Shown piece after piece: positions 11,278 through 20,818 of a stretch of DNA of 64,000 nucleotides (the first letter of the stretch is position 1; the number at the start of each line of letters is the position of its first letter). Below the pieces are notes generated by a model that was not told where the DNA came from, ran no database searches, and was given only the letters and a program-made list of their open reading frames with translations. Position numbers and translations under genes: made by a program. The stretch comes from Legionella sp. PATHC032 (GTDB taxonomy: Bacteria; Pseudomonadota; Gammaproteobacteria; Legionellales; Legionellaceae): contig NZ_JAPHOV010000001.1 of assembly GCF_026191185.1 (NCBI RefSeq), forward strand, positions 1,793,001 through 1,857,000, in the 5' to 3' direction.

Positions 11278-12361
11278 GCCACTCTCCCACACGTTTTCCT
11301 GTTCTCTCATCAAATACATGCAACTTCAATTTGGGTAGCTCTACATGTAATTGTCTGTTTGAAACCACCTGCTCTGCTGAAATCCTCAAATTAATCTGTT
11401 CATTATTCTTTACACATTTTGCCTGAATCAATTTATCAGCCCCCATATCATCAACAAATTCTACATGAAGTTCAACTGCATCTTGATTTTTACTGGAACA
11501 TAGCTGAATGTGTTCGGGGCGAATTGCCACAATAAGGTCTGCTTTATCATCGACTGAATGAAGCCAATTAGGTGCTGAATACACTATACCTATATTGGTA
11601 TAAATACTATCCGTTTTCTTATCGTATTTGCCAGAAATAAAATTAATAGGATAGTGCCCGGTAAAACCAGCTACAAACTGCGTAGCCGGACTTTGATACA
11701 GTTCTTGTGGTGTTCCAATTTGCTCAACCTCCCCATGATTAAGCACCAAGATTCTATCAGCCATAGTCATCGCTTCGGTTTGATCATGAGTAACATATAA
11801 GCTGGTCGTATTAAATTGTTGATGCAATCGTTTAATTTCATGTCGCATTTCAGTTCTTAATTTTGCATCCAGATTAGATAATGGTTCATCAAATAAATAA
11901 ACTGCAGGAGAGCGCACAATAGCCCTGCCCATTGCTACTCGCTGCTTTTGCCCACCAGACAGTGCTTGCGGCTTTCTGTCCAGATAAGGAGTCAAATGCA
12001 ATAAGTTTGCTACTTCAGTCACTCTTTTATTAATATCTGCTTTACTGAAACGCCTCAACTTTAAACCATAAGCCATATTGTCAAAGACTGTCATATGAGG
12101 ATAAAGGGCATAATTTTGAAAAACCATCGCCATATCCCTTTTTGCGGCCTCTGTATGATTAACACATTGATTATTTATAAGTATTTTTCCTGAACTTAAA
12201 ACATCAAGTCCTGCTATCAATCGTAACAAAGTAGATTTACCACAGCCGGATGGGCCAACAACAACCATGAATTCGCCCTTCTTGATATCAATGTTAATTC
12301 GATTCAAAATTGTTGTTTGTCCGACCTGTTTTGACACCTCGATCAAATTCAGTGTTGCCAT
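11270..12361 (-). CDS. ugpC: Carbohydrate/glycerol-phosphate-type ABC transporter ATPase (UgpC/MalK family)
   Basis: ATPase that powers the UgpA/UgpE-type permeases encoded next to it. From the ATG at 12361 it has 363 residues: Walker A GPSGCGKSTLLRLIAGL, Q-loop, signature LSGGQKQRVAMGRAI, Walker B VYLFDEPLSNLD, H-loop YVTHDQTEAMT. A C-terminal TOBE/MalK-type regulatory domain follows (IVAIRPEHIQL). The start overlaps the last base of the permease stop as TAATG. An upstream in-frame ATG at 12457 would add 32 residues not found in the family. Substrate assignment (sn-glycerol-3-phosphate or a sugar) is by family resemblance only. Confidence 0.88.
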   Translation of the reverse strand: MATLNLIEVSKQVGQTTILNRINIDIKKGEFMVVVGPSGCGKSTLLRLIAGLDVLSSGKILINNQCVNHTEAAKRDMAMVFQNYALYPHMTVFDNMAYGLKLRRFSKADINKRVTEVANLLHLTPYLDRKPQALSGGQKQRVAMGRAIVRSPAVYLFDEPLSNLDAKLRTEMRHEIKRLHQQFNTTSLYVTHDQTEAMTMADRILVLNHGEVEQIGTPQELYQSPATQFVAGFTGHYPINFISGKYDKKTDSIYTNIGIVYSAPNWLHSVDDKADLIVAIRPEHIQLCSSKNQDAVELHVEFVDDMGADKLIQAKCVKNNEQINLRISAEQVVSNRQLHVELPKLKLHVFDERTGKRVGEWRG

Positions 12362-13188
12362 TATTTCAATCCCTTTTCGAACCAACGTTGCATCAGCATA
12401 ACCACCATACAAGGTGGGACAAGCGCGATCAATGCAACGGCCATAATATAGTGCCATTCCGGCACTTGATCCGCTACACCTGCCAAATAACGAATTCCCA
12501 TCACAATAGTCGTCATTTTAGTTTCTGTCGTGATGACTAAAGGCCATAAATATTGATTCCAGCCGTAAACAAACAAGATTACAAACAAGGCGGAAATTTG
12601 GACTCTTGACAAGGGCAAGACGATATCAATAAAAAATCTTAATGGGCCTGCGCCATCTAATTTGGCAGCATCAACCAGTTCTTTAGATATGGTTTTAAAA
12701 AACTGACGAAATAAAAAAGTTCCAGTTGCTGATGCTAATAGTGGCAAGGTTAGACCAGAAAATGAGTTCAATAGACCAAATGAAGCAATAACTTGAAAAG
12801 TGGGCACTATTCTTACTTCCACCGGCAACATCATCGTTGCAAATATCAAGGCAAAACAAGATTTTTTAAAAGGAAAATCAAAATATACCAATGCAAAAGC
12901 AGATCCCAAAGCCAGAATGATCTTACCTACTGCGATGATGAAAGCCATAACTAAGCTATTAAACAGCATGGAAGTGATAGGTTCACCTCCTGTTACAGCC
13001 AAACCTTCCGTCAGCACACTTTTAATATTTTTGAAAAATGAAGTTCCTGGAATCAATGACAACTGAGAATGCATCATGGCAGTTCCTTCATTGCTTGCAG
13101 CAACTACAGCCAAATACAAAGGAGCCATCATTAATCCTATAAATAATAATATTAACCCATGCGACCCAAAACGTTTAAATTGTCTCAT
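12361..13188 (-). CDS. ugpE: ABC transporter permease, UgpE/MalG type
   Basis: 275-residue inner-membrane permease with six predicted helices. The EAA loop that docks on the ATPase is visible as ELVDAAKLDGAGPLRFFIDI. It overlaps the preceding permease by 4 bases and the following ATPase by 1 base. It belongs to the carbohydrate uptake transporter-1 class and resembles the glycerol-3-phosphate permease UgpE; the true substrate is unproved. Confidence 0.87.
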   Translation of the reverse strand: MRQFKRFGSHGLILLFIGLMMAPLYLAVVAASNEGTAMMHSQLSLIPGTSFFKNIKSVLTEGLAVTGGEPITSMLFNSLVMAFIIAVGKIILALGSAFALVYFDFPFKKSCFALIFATMMLPVEVRIVPTFQVIASFGLLNSFSGLTLPLLASATGTFLFRQFFKTISKELVDAAKLDGAGPLRFFIDIVLPLSRVQISALFVILFVYGWNQYLWPLVITTETKMTTIVMGIRYLAGVADQVPEWHYIMAVALIALVPPCMVVMLMQRWFEKGLK

Positions 13189-14063
13189 TCGTAATGAACC
13201 TTTTTTTCAAGGTATTTAAATTGTAATAAGGAAACTGCAATTACAATAATCATTAATAATACAGATTGGGCTGATGAAATTCCCAAATCCATTCCCTCAA
13301 AACCATCTTCATACACCTTATAGATTAAGTTAGTTGTGCTATTGCCAGGGCCCCCGTGTGTCATAACTTGAATAATTCCAAATGTATCAAAAAAACCATA
13401 AATCAGGTTCATTATTAACAGAAAAAAAGTAGTGGGCGACAGGATTGGGAAAATTATTTGCCAGAATCGTTGCCATACATTAGCACCATCCATGATTGCT
13501 GCATCAATTAATGTCTGAGGAACTGCTTTAAGCGCAGCAAAATAAAATAAAAAATTGTAACTAAACTGTTGCCAGCTGGCGGTTAAAATGACAACTACCA
13601 AAGCCTGATTTGCATCGTTGACATAATTAAAATGAATTCCCAAAAATTCCAGTGCCTGAGTCAACCATCCTAACGTTGGATGACATAAAAATCGCCACAG
13701 TATTGCGGCTACGGCAGGAGCTATTGCATAAGGCCATATCAACAAAGTCTTATAAATTCCTTGGCTTTTTCCTCTATAATTTACTAAAGTAGCCATTAAA
13801 AGCCCTAAACTCATAGTTATAAGTGTCACACTACCTGCAATTATAAAAGTAACCCATAGGGCCTTTGCATAAGCGGGATCAAGAAATAAATCAAAGAAAT
13901 TTGTCAATCCTGCAAAGTGCTTATTCAAACCAAATGCATCAGTATAAAAAAAGGATTGCAGTAAAGCGCTGCAGGCGGGCCAGATAAAAAAAATAACAGT
14001 GACAATCAGCTGAGGGACTATAAATAGCCAGGCAAATAAACTTTGATGATTAAATTTAGACAT
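13185..14063 (-). CDS. ugpA: ABC transporter permease, UgpA/MalF type
   Basis: 292-residue inner-membrane permease, first gene of the ugpA-ugpE-ugpC-DUF1189-hydrolase operon. It shows six hydrophobic segments and the EAA loop QTLIDAAIMDGANVWQRFWQ. The HGGPGNSTTNLIYKVYE segment is typical of UgpA-like proteins. No gene for a periplasmic binding protein lies upstream or anywhere in this window, although such importers need one. It is divergent from the quinone oxidoreductase gene across 120 AT-rich bases. Confidence 0.87.
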   Translation of the reverse strand: MSKFNHQSLFAWLFIVPQLIVTVIFFIWPACSALLQSFFYTDAFGLNKHFAGLTNFFDLFLDPAYAKALWVTFIIAGSVTLITMSLGLLMATLVNYRGKSQGIYKTLLIWPYAIAPAVAAILWRFLCHPTLGWLTQALEFLGIHFNYVNDANQALVVVILTASWQQFSYNFLFYFAALKAVPQTLIDAAIMDGANVWQRFWQIIFPILSPTTFFLLIMNLIYGFFDTFGIIQVMTHGGPGNSTTNLIYKVYEDGFEGMDLGISSAQSVLLMIIVIAVSLLQFKYLEKKVHYE

Positions 14064-14183
14064 TAACTAACCATATAGTTGTTAAAAAAGATAAGTATCA
14101 TCGCAATAGTTTAAAATAAAATTATATCGATTTTAAATCATTATGCGAGTTGCAAAAGATATAATATAGTAAATTATCATACT

Positions 14184-15185
14184 ATGCATTCTTACCTTAA
14201 AAAGGATCTCACCTTGCATCACATACAAATTAATAATCCTGGACCACATAGTGAATTAGCCCTTGTCGAAGGTCCAAATCCTGGTTTTAATGAATCTCAA
14301 ATTCTTGTGCGCGTTAAAGCCACCGCATTGAACAGGGCTGATTTGATGCAAAAATATGGTAAATACCCCCCTCCTCCAGGAGAGTCGGATATTCCCGGAC
14401 TGGAGGTGGCTGGAGAAGTAATAGCCAGTGGATCCAAGGTAAAACAGTTTAAACCGGGCGACCAAATTTATGGTCTTGTAGGAAGTGGAGGTTATGCTGA
14501 AATCTGTCCGGTTGAAGCTTCTTTGTCTCATCACATTCCCTCTCATTGGAGTTTTTCACTTGCTGCAGCACTCCCTGAAGCGTTAACCACAGTCTATGCG
14601 ACCTTGTACGATTTAGGTGCCTTAAGTGCAGGGCAGACATTATTGATTCATGGCGCAGGAAGCGGGATAGCCTCATTAGCCATACAAATGGCTAAATTAA
14701 CAAACGCCAGAGTAATAACCACAGTCGGTGATTCAAGTAAAATAGAAAAAGCACTGGCCCTGGGCGCGGATCAAGTCATTCATTACAAAGAACAGGATTT
14801 TGAATTATTAATTGAGGACAATTCTGTCGATTTAATCATTGACTTTGTTGGTGGTGATTATTTTAACAAACACTTACATTTGCTGAAACCTCAAGGTAAA
14901 TTAATCCAAATCGCTTGCCTTAAAGGAAGCAAAGTTGAATGCAGTCTGGCATTGCTTATGCAAAAAAGGTTACAAATCATTGGATTTGTACTGAGATCAC
15001 AAAGCATTAAAGAAAAATCGAGGCTTTGGAAATTGGCTCATGATCATTGGTTTAATGCATTTGAAAATGACAAAATTAAACCAGTAATTGACTCGGAGTT
15101 TGAGCTAAATCAAATAGAGACGGCACTGCAACGCATGCAGGACGGCTCTCATTTTGGGAAAATAGTCATTCGCATAGGCAAGTAA
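14184..15185 (+). CDS. NAD(P)H quinone oxidoreductase (zinc-independent MDR family)
   Basis: 333-residue medium-chain dehydrogenase/reductase of the quinone-oxidoreductase (Qor/PIG3) branch, using NADPH to reduce quinones or enones. It has the N-terminal GroES-like domain (TALNRADLMQKYGKYPPPPG, SDIPGLEVAGEV) and the Rossmann motif LLIHGAGSGIASLAIQMAK. It lacks the zinc-binding cysteines of alcohol dehydrogenases. The ATG at 14184 has no visible ribosome binding site. A TTG at 14214 sits about 7 bases after AAAGGAT and would start the protein at LHHIQINNPGPHSE, closer to family length, so it may be the real start. Confidence 0.88.
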   Translation: MHSYLKKDLTLHHIQINNPGPHSELALVEGPNPGFNESQILVRVKATALNRADLMQKYGKYPPPPGESDIPGLEVAGEVIASGSKVKQFKPGDQIYGLVGSGGYAEICPVEASLSHHIPSHWSFSLAAALPEALTTVYATLYDLGALSAGQTLLIHGAGSGIASLAIQMAKLTNARVITTVGDSSKIEKALALGADQVIHYKEQDFELLIEDNSVDLIIDFVGGDYFNKHLHLLKPQGKLIQIACLKGSKVECSLALLMQKRLQIIGFVLRSQSIKEKSRLWKLAHDHWFNAFENDKIKPVIDSEFELNQIETALQRMQDGSHFGKIVIRIGK

Positions 15186-15361
15186 TCCCAATTTTCACCA
15201 ATATGTCATCAGCTCGATATTACAAGCACTGACTTTTCGAAACCACCTTGGCAATGCTCAACGAGCTAATGCTTTTTTTTATAGATAAACCAAAAGATTT
15301 TCTTACTCTTTATTCTTATTCCTCATGGCTGAACTATGAATATATCTTGAGATATTTAGAC

Positions 15362-16645
15362 TCATTTTGCATTGAGCCTCAAAGTCCGCTCTAATAATTG
15401 AGTATAAATTGGCTCATTACGTGCTAATTGCACCACAATCGTTGCAGTAATACAGGAGATCATAAGAGGAAGAATTAGAGAGTAGTTTTTAGTCATTTCA
15501 ACAACCAATACCACACCAGTAATTGGTGAGCGTACTGCGGCTGCAAAAAGCGCCCCCATACCTGCGACTGCAAACATACCAGGCTCAATTGAAAAATCCA
15601 TACTCAACCACTGAAATAAATGGAAAAAACCTAATCCAAATAGTGTTCCCAAAGCCAGCATTGGTGCAAAAATACCGCCAGGTACACCACTTGAATAGGA
15701 TAACATGGTCATGACAAACCTGATTACAATAAGACTGCACAATACACTAAATGCTGGTGACATAGTCAGCGCTTCACTGATAATAACATAACCGCCCCCA
15801 ACAGTAGCTGGATAAGAGTAGGCCAGATAACCGACTAAAAATCCAACAGCTAATATATAATATTTTTTGTTTTTGGGATTTTGTTTATCCAGCCACCCAA
15901 CAGTTCTCATAAGTGTGACATTGAATAATAAGCCAATTAACCCCATCAATATTCCAAAAACAAAGAACAGCCACAAAGAGCCGAGAGTGGGTAGTTCAAA
16001 AACCTCCATTTGAATAGCTGGTTGTGAGCCTATAATAAGATGCAAAACAATCGTTGCCATGACACAGCAAATAACCACCATTTTAAAATTGGTAAATGAA
16101 TAATTAAACTGGTTACGCATTTCCTCCATGACAAACAGTACACCAGCCAGAGGAGCATTAAATGCTGCAGCCAAACCGGCTGCAGAACCAGCCGCTATTA
16201 AAGTATCTCGGCGGCGGCGTGTAAGTCGAAACAACTCTCCAAGCATCTGCCCGAGATTACCGCCCATCTGAATAGTAGGCCCTTCTCTTCCCATAACCAT
16301 TTTTGCAGATATGGATAACACACCCCCAAAAAATTTTACGGGTATCAGGCGCTTCCAAAATATTGGCCTCACATGAAGCAAGGTGCCTTCAATTTCTTGC
16401 ACTCCACTTCCTGCCGCTTCTGGGGCAATGTATTTCACCATCATCCAGGCGAGAAATAACATCATCATGGATACCAAGGCGGAAACGATTCCTACAGGCA
16501 GTCCATAACTTTCTGCGATATGAAATAATAGCTCCAACAAATGATCTACTTGTTGAATAGTAAGTTGGAATAAAGAGGCAATTGCTCCTGTTAATATCCC
16601 TAATAGAACTGATACAAAATATAAAATCAGTATTTTTTTACCCAT
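15362..16645 (-). CDS. clcA: CLC-family chloride/proton antiporter
   Basis: 427-residue multi-helix membrane protein. The CLC selectivity-filter segments are all visible: GSGVQEIE, GREGPTIQMGGNLGQ (the gating glutamate of GREGP) and GVPGGIFAPMLALG. The VMEEMRNQF segment keeps the internal proton glutamate that marks exchangers rather than channels. There is no C-terminal CBS pair. It overlaps the end of the upstream trpE(G) gene by 8 bases, so it is probably co-transcribed with it. In enteric bacteria ClcA supports extreme acid resistance; that role here is an inference. Confidence 0.9.
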   Translation of the reverse strand: MGKKILILYFVSVLLGILTGAIASLFQLTIQQVDHLLELLFHIAESYGLPVGIVSALVSMMMLFLAWMMVKYIAPEAAGSGVQEIEGTLLHVRPIFWKRLIPVKFFGGVLSISAKMVMGREGPTIQMGGNLGQMLGELFRLTRRRRDTLIAAGSAAGLAAAFNAPLAGVLFVMEEMRNQFNYSFTNFKMVVICCVMATIVLHLIIGSQPAIQMEVFELPTLGSLWLFFVFGILMGLIGLLFNVTLMRTVGWLDKQNPKNKKYYILAVGFLVGYLAYSYPATVGGGYVIISEALTMSPAFSVLCSLIVIRFVMTMLSYSSGVPGGIFAPMLALGTLFGLGFFHLFQWLSMDFSIEPGMFAVAGMGALFAAAVRSPITGVVLVVEMTKNYSLILPLMISCITATIVVQLARNEPIYTQLLERTLRLNAK

Positions 16646-18794
16646 TGTCCTTCACCATGTTCATCAAATTGATGATTATTTTTAAACCCACTTGTTCCGA
16701 TAAGGATAAAATTGTTTCTGGATGAAACTGAACCGCATGCACAGGTAAATACTCATGAGATATTGCCATGATTACATCATCTTCACTTACAGCTGTAACT
16801 AATAATTCATTGGGTAAAGCCTCTGATCTGGCATAGAGCGAATGGTATCTTCCGGCTTTAAAACAATCTCCTAAACCTGAGAACAAACCCTTGGTATTTA
16901 GTACCCTAATTAATGAAGATTTTCCATGCATAGGATAATCAAGAACATCCAAAACTCCTCCAAAATACTCAACAATACCTTGCAACCCCAAACAGACACC
17001 AAATATTGGTATTTTCTTTGAGAGTATCACATCGATTGTTTCTGAAAGCTTAAAATCAATCGGTTTTCCGGGGCCAGGCGATAATACGATCAAATCAAAA
17101 TGATTATTTTGTAAATAGCCAATCGCCTTGTCATAACGAACAGTAGTAACATCAGCTCCAGTTTGCCTTAAATAGTTTGCCAAAGTATGAACAAAGGAAT
17201 CTTGATGATCGATCAGTAAAACTTTTTTATTTTTCCCTACCAGAGGGATATCCTCTATTTTCCTTTTGGCCTTTTGCCATGGCTTTTGTAACATGTCTAA
17301 AAATGCGGAAGCCTTTAATCTGGTTTCCTCTTCCTCCGCTTCAGGGATAGAGTCATAAAGTAAAGTAGCACCTACTCTAATTTCTGCAATGCCTTTTTCT
17401 ATTCGCACTGTTCTTAAGACCAACCCCGTATTTAAATTTCCATCAAAACCAAACCATCCTACAGCTCCTGCATACCATTTACGCGGGGCTTTCTCATGTT
17501 GTTCAATAAAATTCATAGCCCAAATTTTAGGCGCGCCAGTCACAGTAACAACCCACATATGAGTTAAAAAAGCATCTACCGCATCAAATCCATCTCTTAA
17601 AATACCCTCAACATGATCTACTGTATGAATTAATCGCGAATACATTTCAATTTGGCGGCGCCCAATAACTTTCACACTCCCCGCTTCACAAATTCTTGAC
17701 TTATCATTTCTATCAACATCGGTACACATGGTTAATTCTGATTCTTCTTTCTCTGAATCTAACAGTGTTTGAATATTGTGAGCATCCTCAATAGCATCCG
17801 CTCCCCGTTTGATGGTACCAGAGATAGGGCAAGTTTCTACTCTATTACCCTGGACACGAACATACATTTCAGGTGAAGCGCCTACCAGATATTCTTCATC
17901 TCCCAAATTAATAAAAAAACCATATGGCGATGGATTTATTTCTCGCATTTGATGAAATAATGTTGAAGGCTTTTCAGCAAAGTGTGTATAGAAAGTTTGA
18001 CTCGGGACTACTTCAAACAAATCACCGCAAGAAAATTTTTCTTTGGCTTTCTTGACCACTTCGGCATACTCACCTGGTTCGTGATCACAGTTTTTTTCCG
18101 GTTTATGAATAGGTTGATATGGTGAATACTTTCCTTCTCTGGACAAAGATTGCGTTGATCGGCCCTGATATTGAAAATCATAGCGTCTAACAAAAGCTTC
18201 TTCCTTACGATGATTCACTATATAAATTTCATCAGGTAGATAGAGAACCATATCTCTTTGTGTTTCATTTCTTGGTTTATACCGTTCCAACTGTTCAAAT
18301 TGATAAATCAGGTCAAACCCAAAAGCACCATATAAACCCAGATAAGAATCCTCTTCTGTTTTAAAAAAATCCAGCAAGAGGCGTATTACACTAAATACTG
18401 ACGGTTGATGACTTCGTTCTTCCTCGCTAAATACTTTATCAGATGATTTAATTTTTAACTGACACAGTGAGGCTGTTTGGCTAATTATCTCCCAGGAGTC
18501 TGTTGTTTTTAATAACGGATAGAGAAAAGATAATAATATTTCACCCCGTTGATTTAATGCCTCTAAACAGATGGTACTATTTTTACAGATCATAACTAAT
18601 GGGGGATTATAAAAACCCATGTCCCAACAAGTATAGCGCCCTGGATATTCAAAGCTTGAAGCAAATACTGCTCCACGTTGAGAATCAAGACTCTCAAGTA
18701 AAAAATCTATGCCTTGTCTATAATCCAACTCTTGTTGAGAAAACTCAACATGAACACCACCGTGAGTTTTATATTGTTGTAACATGAATACCAT
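16638..18794 (-). CDS. trpE(G): Fused anthranilate synthase TrpE-TrpG
   Basis: 718-residue single-chain anthranilate synthase that makes anthranilate from chorismate and glutamine. The first roughly 515 residues are the chorismate-binding TrpE part (CPISGTIKRGADAIEDAHNI, DVDRNDKSRICEAGSV, MWVVTVTGAPKIWAMNFIEQ). The last roughly 190 are a class I glutaminase (LIDHQDSFVHTLANYLR, LSPGPGKPID, nucleophile Cys in FGVCLGLQGIVEYFGG, VQFHPETILS). The TVTGAPK form and the fusion match the rhizobial TrpE(G) type rather than the two-gene enteric type. The ATG at 18785 is an alternative start. I see no tryptophan-rich leader peptide in front. Confidence 0.9.
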   Translation of the reverse strand: MVFMLQQYKTHGGVHVEFSQQELDYRQGIDFLLESLDSQRGAVFASSFEYPGRYTCWDMGFYNPPLVMICKNSTICLEALNQRGEILLSFLYPLLKTTDSWEIISQTASLCQLKIKSSDKVFSEEERSHQPSVFSVIRLLLDFFKTEEDSYLGLYGAFGFDLIYQFEQLERYKPRNETQRDMVLYLPDEIYIVNHRKEEAFVRRYDFQYQGRSTQSLSREGKYSPYQPIHKPEKNCDHEPGEYAEVVKKAKEKFSCGDLFEVVPSQTFYTHFAEKPSTLFHQMREINPSPYGFFINLGDEEYLVGASPEMYVRVQGNRVETCPISGTIKRGADAIEDAHNIQTLLDSEKEESELTMCTDVDRNDKSRICEAGSVKVIGRRQIEMYSRLIHTVDHVEGILRDGFDAVDAFLTHMWVVTVTGAPKIWAMNFIEQHEKAPRKWYAGAVGWFGFDGNLNTGLVLRTVRIEKGIAEIRVGATLLYDSIPEAEEEETRLKASAFLDMLQKPWQKAKRKIEDIPLVGKNKKVLLIDHQDSFVHTLANYLRQTGADVTTVRYDKAIGYLQNNHFDLIVLSPGPGKPIDFKLSETIDVILSKKIPIFGVCLGLQGIVEYFGGVLDVLDYPMHGKSSLIRVLNTKGLFSGLGDCFKAGRYHSLYARSEALPNELLVTAVSEDDVIMAISHEYLPVHAVQFHPETILSLSEQVGLKIIINLMNMVKDNG

Positions 18795-19031
18795 TCTCTA
18801 TCGTTTAATTCGTACAAATATTCATTCTACTGTAAAACCACTGTTCTGCAAGAATCTTGTAACATTTCAATCTCATTGCTTTTTCATGTCTTCAATAGAC
18901 TGCAATTCTTATTTCAAAAAAGGACATTAGTGCAGTCCTGTTTAAACAGATTCCAAGAAACAAGAACGCAAGCCGGCTCAACAGACTATAAAGATAATTA
19001 AACTAATACTTCATTTTTAGAACAATACCGC

Positions 19032-19037
19032 TATAAT
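19032..19037 (+). promoter_or_regulatory. Probable -10 box of the gatCAB operon
   Basis: A perfect TATAAT 28 bases before the gatC ATG, inside the roughly 270-base divergent gap between trpE(G) and gatC. The -35 region 17 bases upstream (CTTCAT) is poor. I see no riboswitch, T-box or other structured leader in this gap. Confidence 0.45.
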
Positions 19038-19064
19038 GTAAGACCCTTATAATTGGATATAGCC

Positions 19065-19361
19065 ATGACTCTCTCTGCTAAAGATCTTGAAAATATTTCA
19101 AAATTGGCTTATTTAAATGAAGATTCCGAGCATTCTGCAAAATTAACTCAAGAAGTAAGTGCGATCATGGATTTTGTTGACCAGCTCAAAACAATTGATA
19201 CAAACCAGGTAGCACCTCTTTTTCATCCCTTGGCACTAAATCAACGTTTAAGGCCAGATGAAATAACCGAAGCGGAATGCCTTGCTGAATTAGAAGCCAT
19301 GGCGCCATTATTTGAGGATAACTTATATTTGGTTCCCAAGGTGATATCATCGGATAAATAA
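19065..19361 (+). CDS. gatC: Aspartyl/glutamyl-tRNA amidotransferase subunit C
   Basis: 98-residue small subunit that stabilises GatA on GatB in the enzyme that amidates misacylated Glu-tRNA(Gln) and Asp-tRNA(Asn). The family pattern is clear: [16 protein letters not shown] near the start and a C-terminal [17 protein letters not shown] chose the ATG at 19065; an in-frame TTG at 19053 would add four residues. First gene of gatCAB; gatA follows after 2 bases. Confidence 0.94.
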   Translation: MTLSAKDLENISKLAYLNEDSEHSAKLTQEVSAIMDFVDQLKTIDTNQVAPLFHPLALNQRLRPDEITEAECLAELEAMAPLFEDNLYLVPKVISSDK

Positions 19362-19363
19362 TA

Positions 19364-20815
19364 ATGGAACAATACTCACTGGCTCAATTATCAAAGGCTC
19401 TTCATAATCGAGAATTTTCAAGTGTTGAATTAACACAACACTGTATTAACAAAATTCAAAGCAATAAAGACTTGAATGCATTCATCAGCCTTGATGAAGA
19501 CCAGGCTCTAAAAGAAGCGCAAGCAGCTGATTTGGTACTAAAAAATGGAGAGGGAAAATCCCTGACTGGAATTCCCATGGCTCTCAAAGATTTGTTTTGT
19601 ACAAAGCGATTAAATACAACTTGCGCTTCGAAAATGCTGGCTAATTTTCAAGCCCCCTACGATGCCACTATTGTCACAAAATTTAAACGAAATGGCGCAA
19701 TTATTATTGGAAAAACTAATATGGATGAGTTTGCCATGGGTTCTTCTAATGAAAACAGTTATTTCGGTCCGGTAAAAAACCCGTGGGATAAAGAAAGAGT
19801 GCCTGGTGGATCATCAGGTGGTTCCGCAACAGCCGTTGCTGCAAACCTGGTTCCTTTTGCAATCGGTTCTGACACCGGCGGCTCAATTCGTCAGCCAGCA
19901 GCCTTTTGCGGGATTAGCGGGATAAAACCCACCTATGGATTAGTCTCCCGATACGGAATGGTTGCTTTTGCCTCAAGTCTTGACCAAGCAGGTCCATTTG
20001 CCAGGTCAGCTGAAGATCTTGCAGTAATACTTCACTGCATGGCCGGATTTGATAACAGAGATTCGACGTCAGTTGATAGAGTTATACCTGATTATTCAGC
20101 AGAAATTAAAAAACCCCTAAACAAAATCCGAATAGGACTTCCTTCCTGCTTTTTTCAACCTCAAGTCGAAAAAGGTATCCAGGATGCGATACATGATGCT
20201 GTGAAATTATTTGAGAATCTCGGGGCTGAAATAATTGAAATCGACTTGAAGCTTCAGCCACTTTGGGTGCCATGCTACTATGTTATAGCTTGCGCAGAAG
20301 CCTCATCAAACCTTTCGCGATATGATGGCATAAGATTTGGACACCGAAGTAAATCCGCATCAACCTTAATTGAATTAATCACTAACTCTCGAAGTGAAGG
20401 TTTTGGTAATGAAGTAAAACGTCGAATTCTAACTGGAACTCATGTGCTCTCATCCGGTTTTTTTGATGCCTATTATTTGCATGCACAAAAAGTCAGGCGT
20501 TTGATTCGAGATGAATTAATTACAACTTTAAATTCAGTAGATGTTATCCTTGGACCAACAACACCTACCACCGCTTTTAAACTGGGTGAAAAAATAGATG
20601 ATCCCATACAAAATTATTTGGCAGATGTATTTACTGTAGCAGCCAATCTCGGAGGCCTACCAGCCGTTTCTATACCAACTGGTTTTGCAAATAAGCTACC
20701 AATTGGTTTGCAATTAATGGGCAAGCACTTTAGTGAAAGCCGCTTGCTTGCAATCGCACATGATTATCAGCAACATACCAACTGGCATTTAGCCAATCCT
20801 AACAAGCAAGGGTGA
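19364..20815 (+). CDS. gatA: Aspartyl/glutamyl-tRNA amidotransferase subunit A
   Basis: Glutaminase subunit of the tRNA-dependent amidotransferase, amidase-signature family, 483 residues. The Ser-cisSer-Lys triad is in place: Lys in [11 protein letters not shown], cis-Ser in [15 protein letters not shown], and the nucleophile Ser in [19 protein letters not shown]. The ammonia is passed to GatB. The gene is tightly packed between gatC (2-base gap) and gatB (3-base gap). Confidence 0.97.
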   Translation: MEQYSLAQLSKALHNREFSSVELTQHCINKIQSNKDLNAFISLDEDQALKEAQAADLVLKNGEGKSLTGIPMALKDLFCTKRLNTTCASKMLANFQAPYDATIVTKFKRNGAIIIGKTNMDEFAMGSSNENSYFGPVKNPWDKERVPGGSSGGSATAVAANLVPFAIGSDTGGSIRQPAAFCGISGIKPTYGLVSRYGMVAFASSLDQAGPFARSAEDLAVILHCMAGFDNRDSTSVDRVIPDYSAEIKKPLNKIRIGLPSCFFQPQVEKGIQDAIHDAVKLFENLGAEIIEIDLKLQPLWVPCYYVIACAEASSNLSRYDGIRFGHRSKSASTLIELITNSRSEGFGNEVKRRILTGTHVLSSGFFDAYYLHAQKVRRLIRDELITTLNSVDVILGPTTPTTAFKLGEKIDDPIQNYLADVFTVAANLGGLPAVSIPTGFANKLPIGLQLMGKHFSESRLLAIAHDYQQHTNWHLANPNKQG

Positions 20816-20818
20816 GAT

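Noticed and set aside
18795-18905. Possible trp leader peptide or attenuator upstream of the fused trpE(G)
   Set aside because: No run of Trp codons and no alternative stem pair with a T-run could be found.
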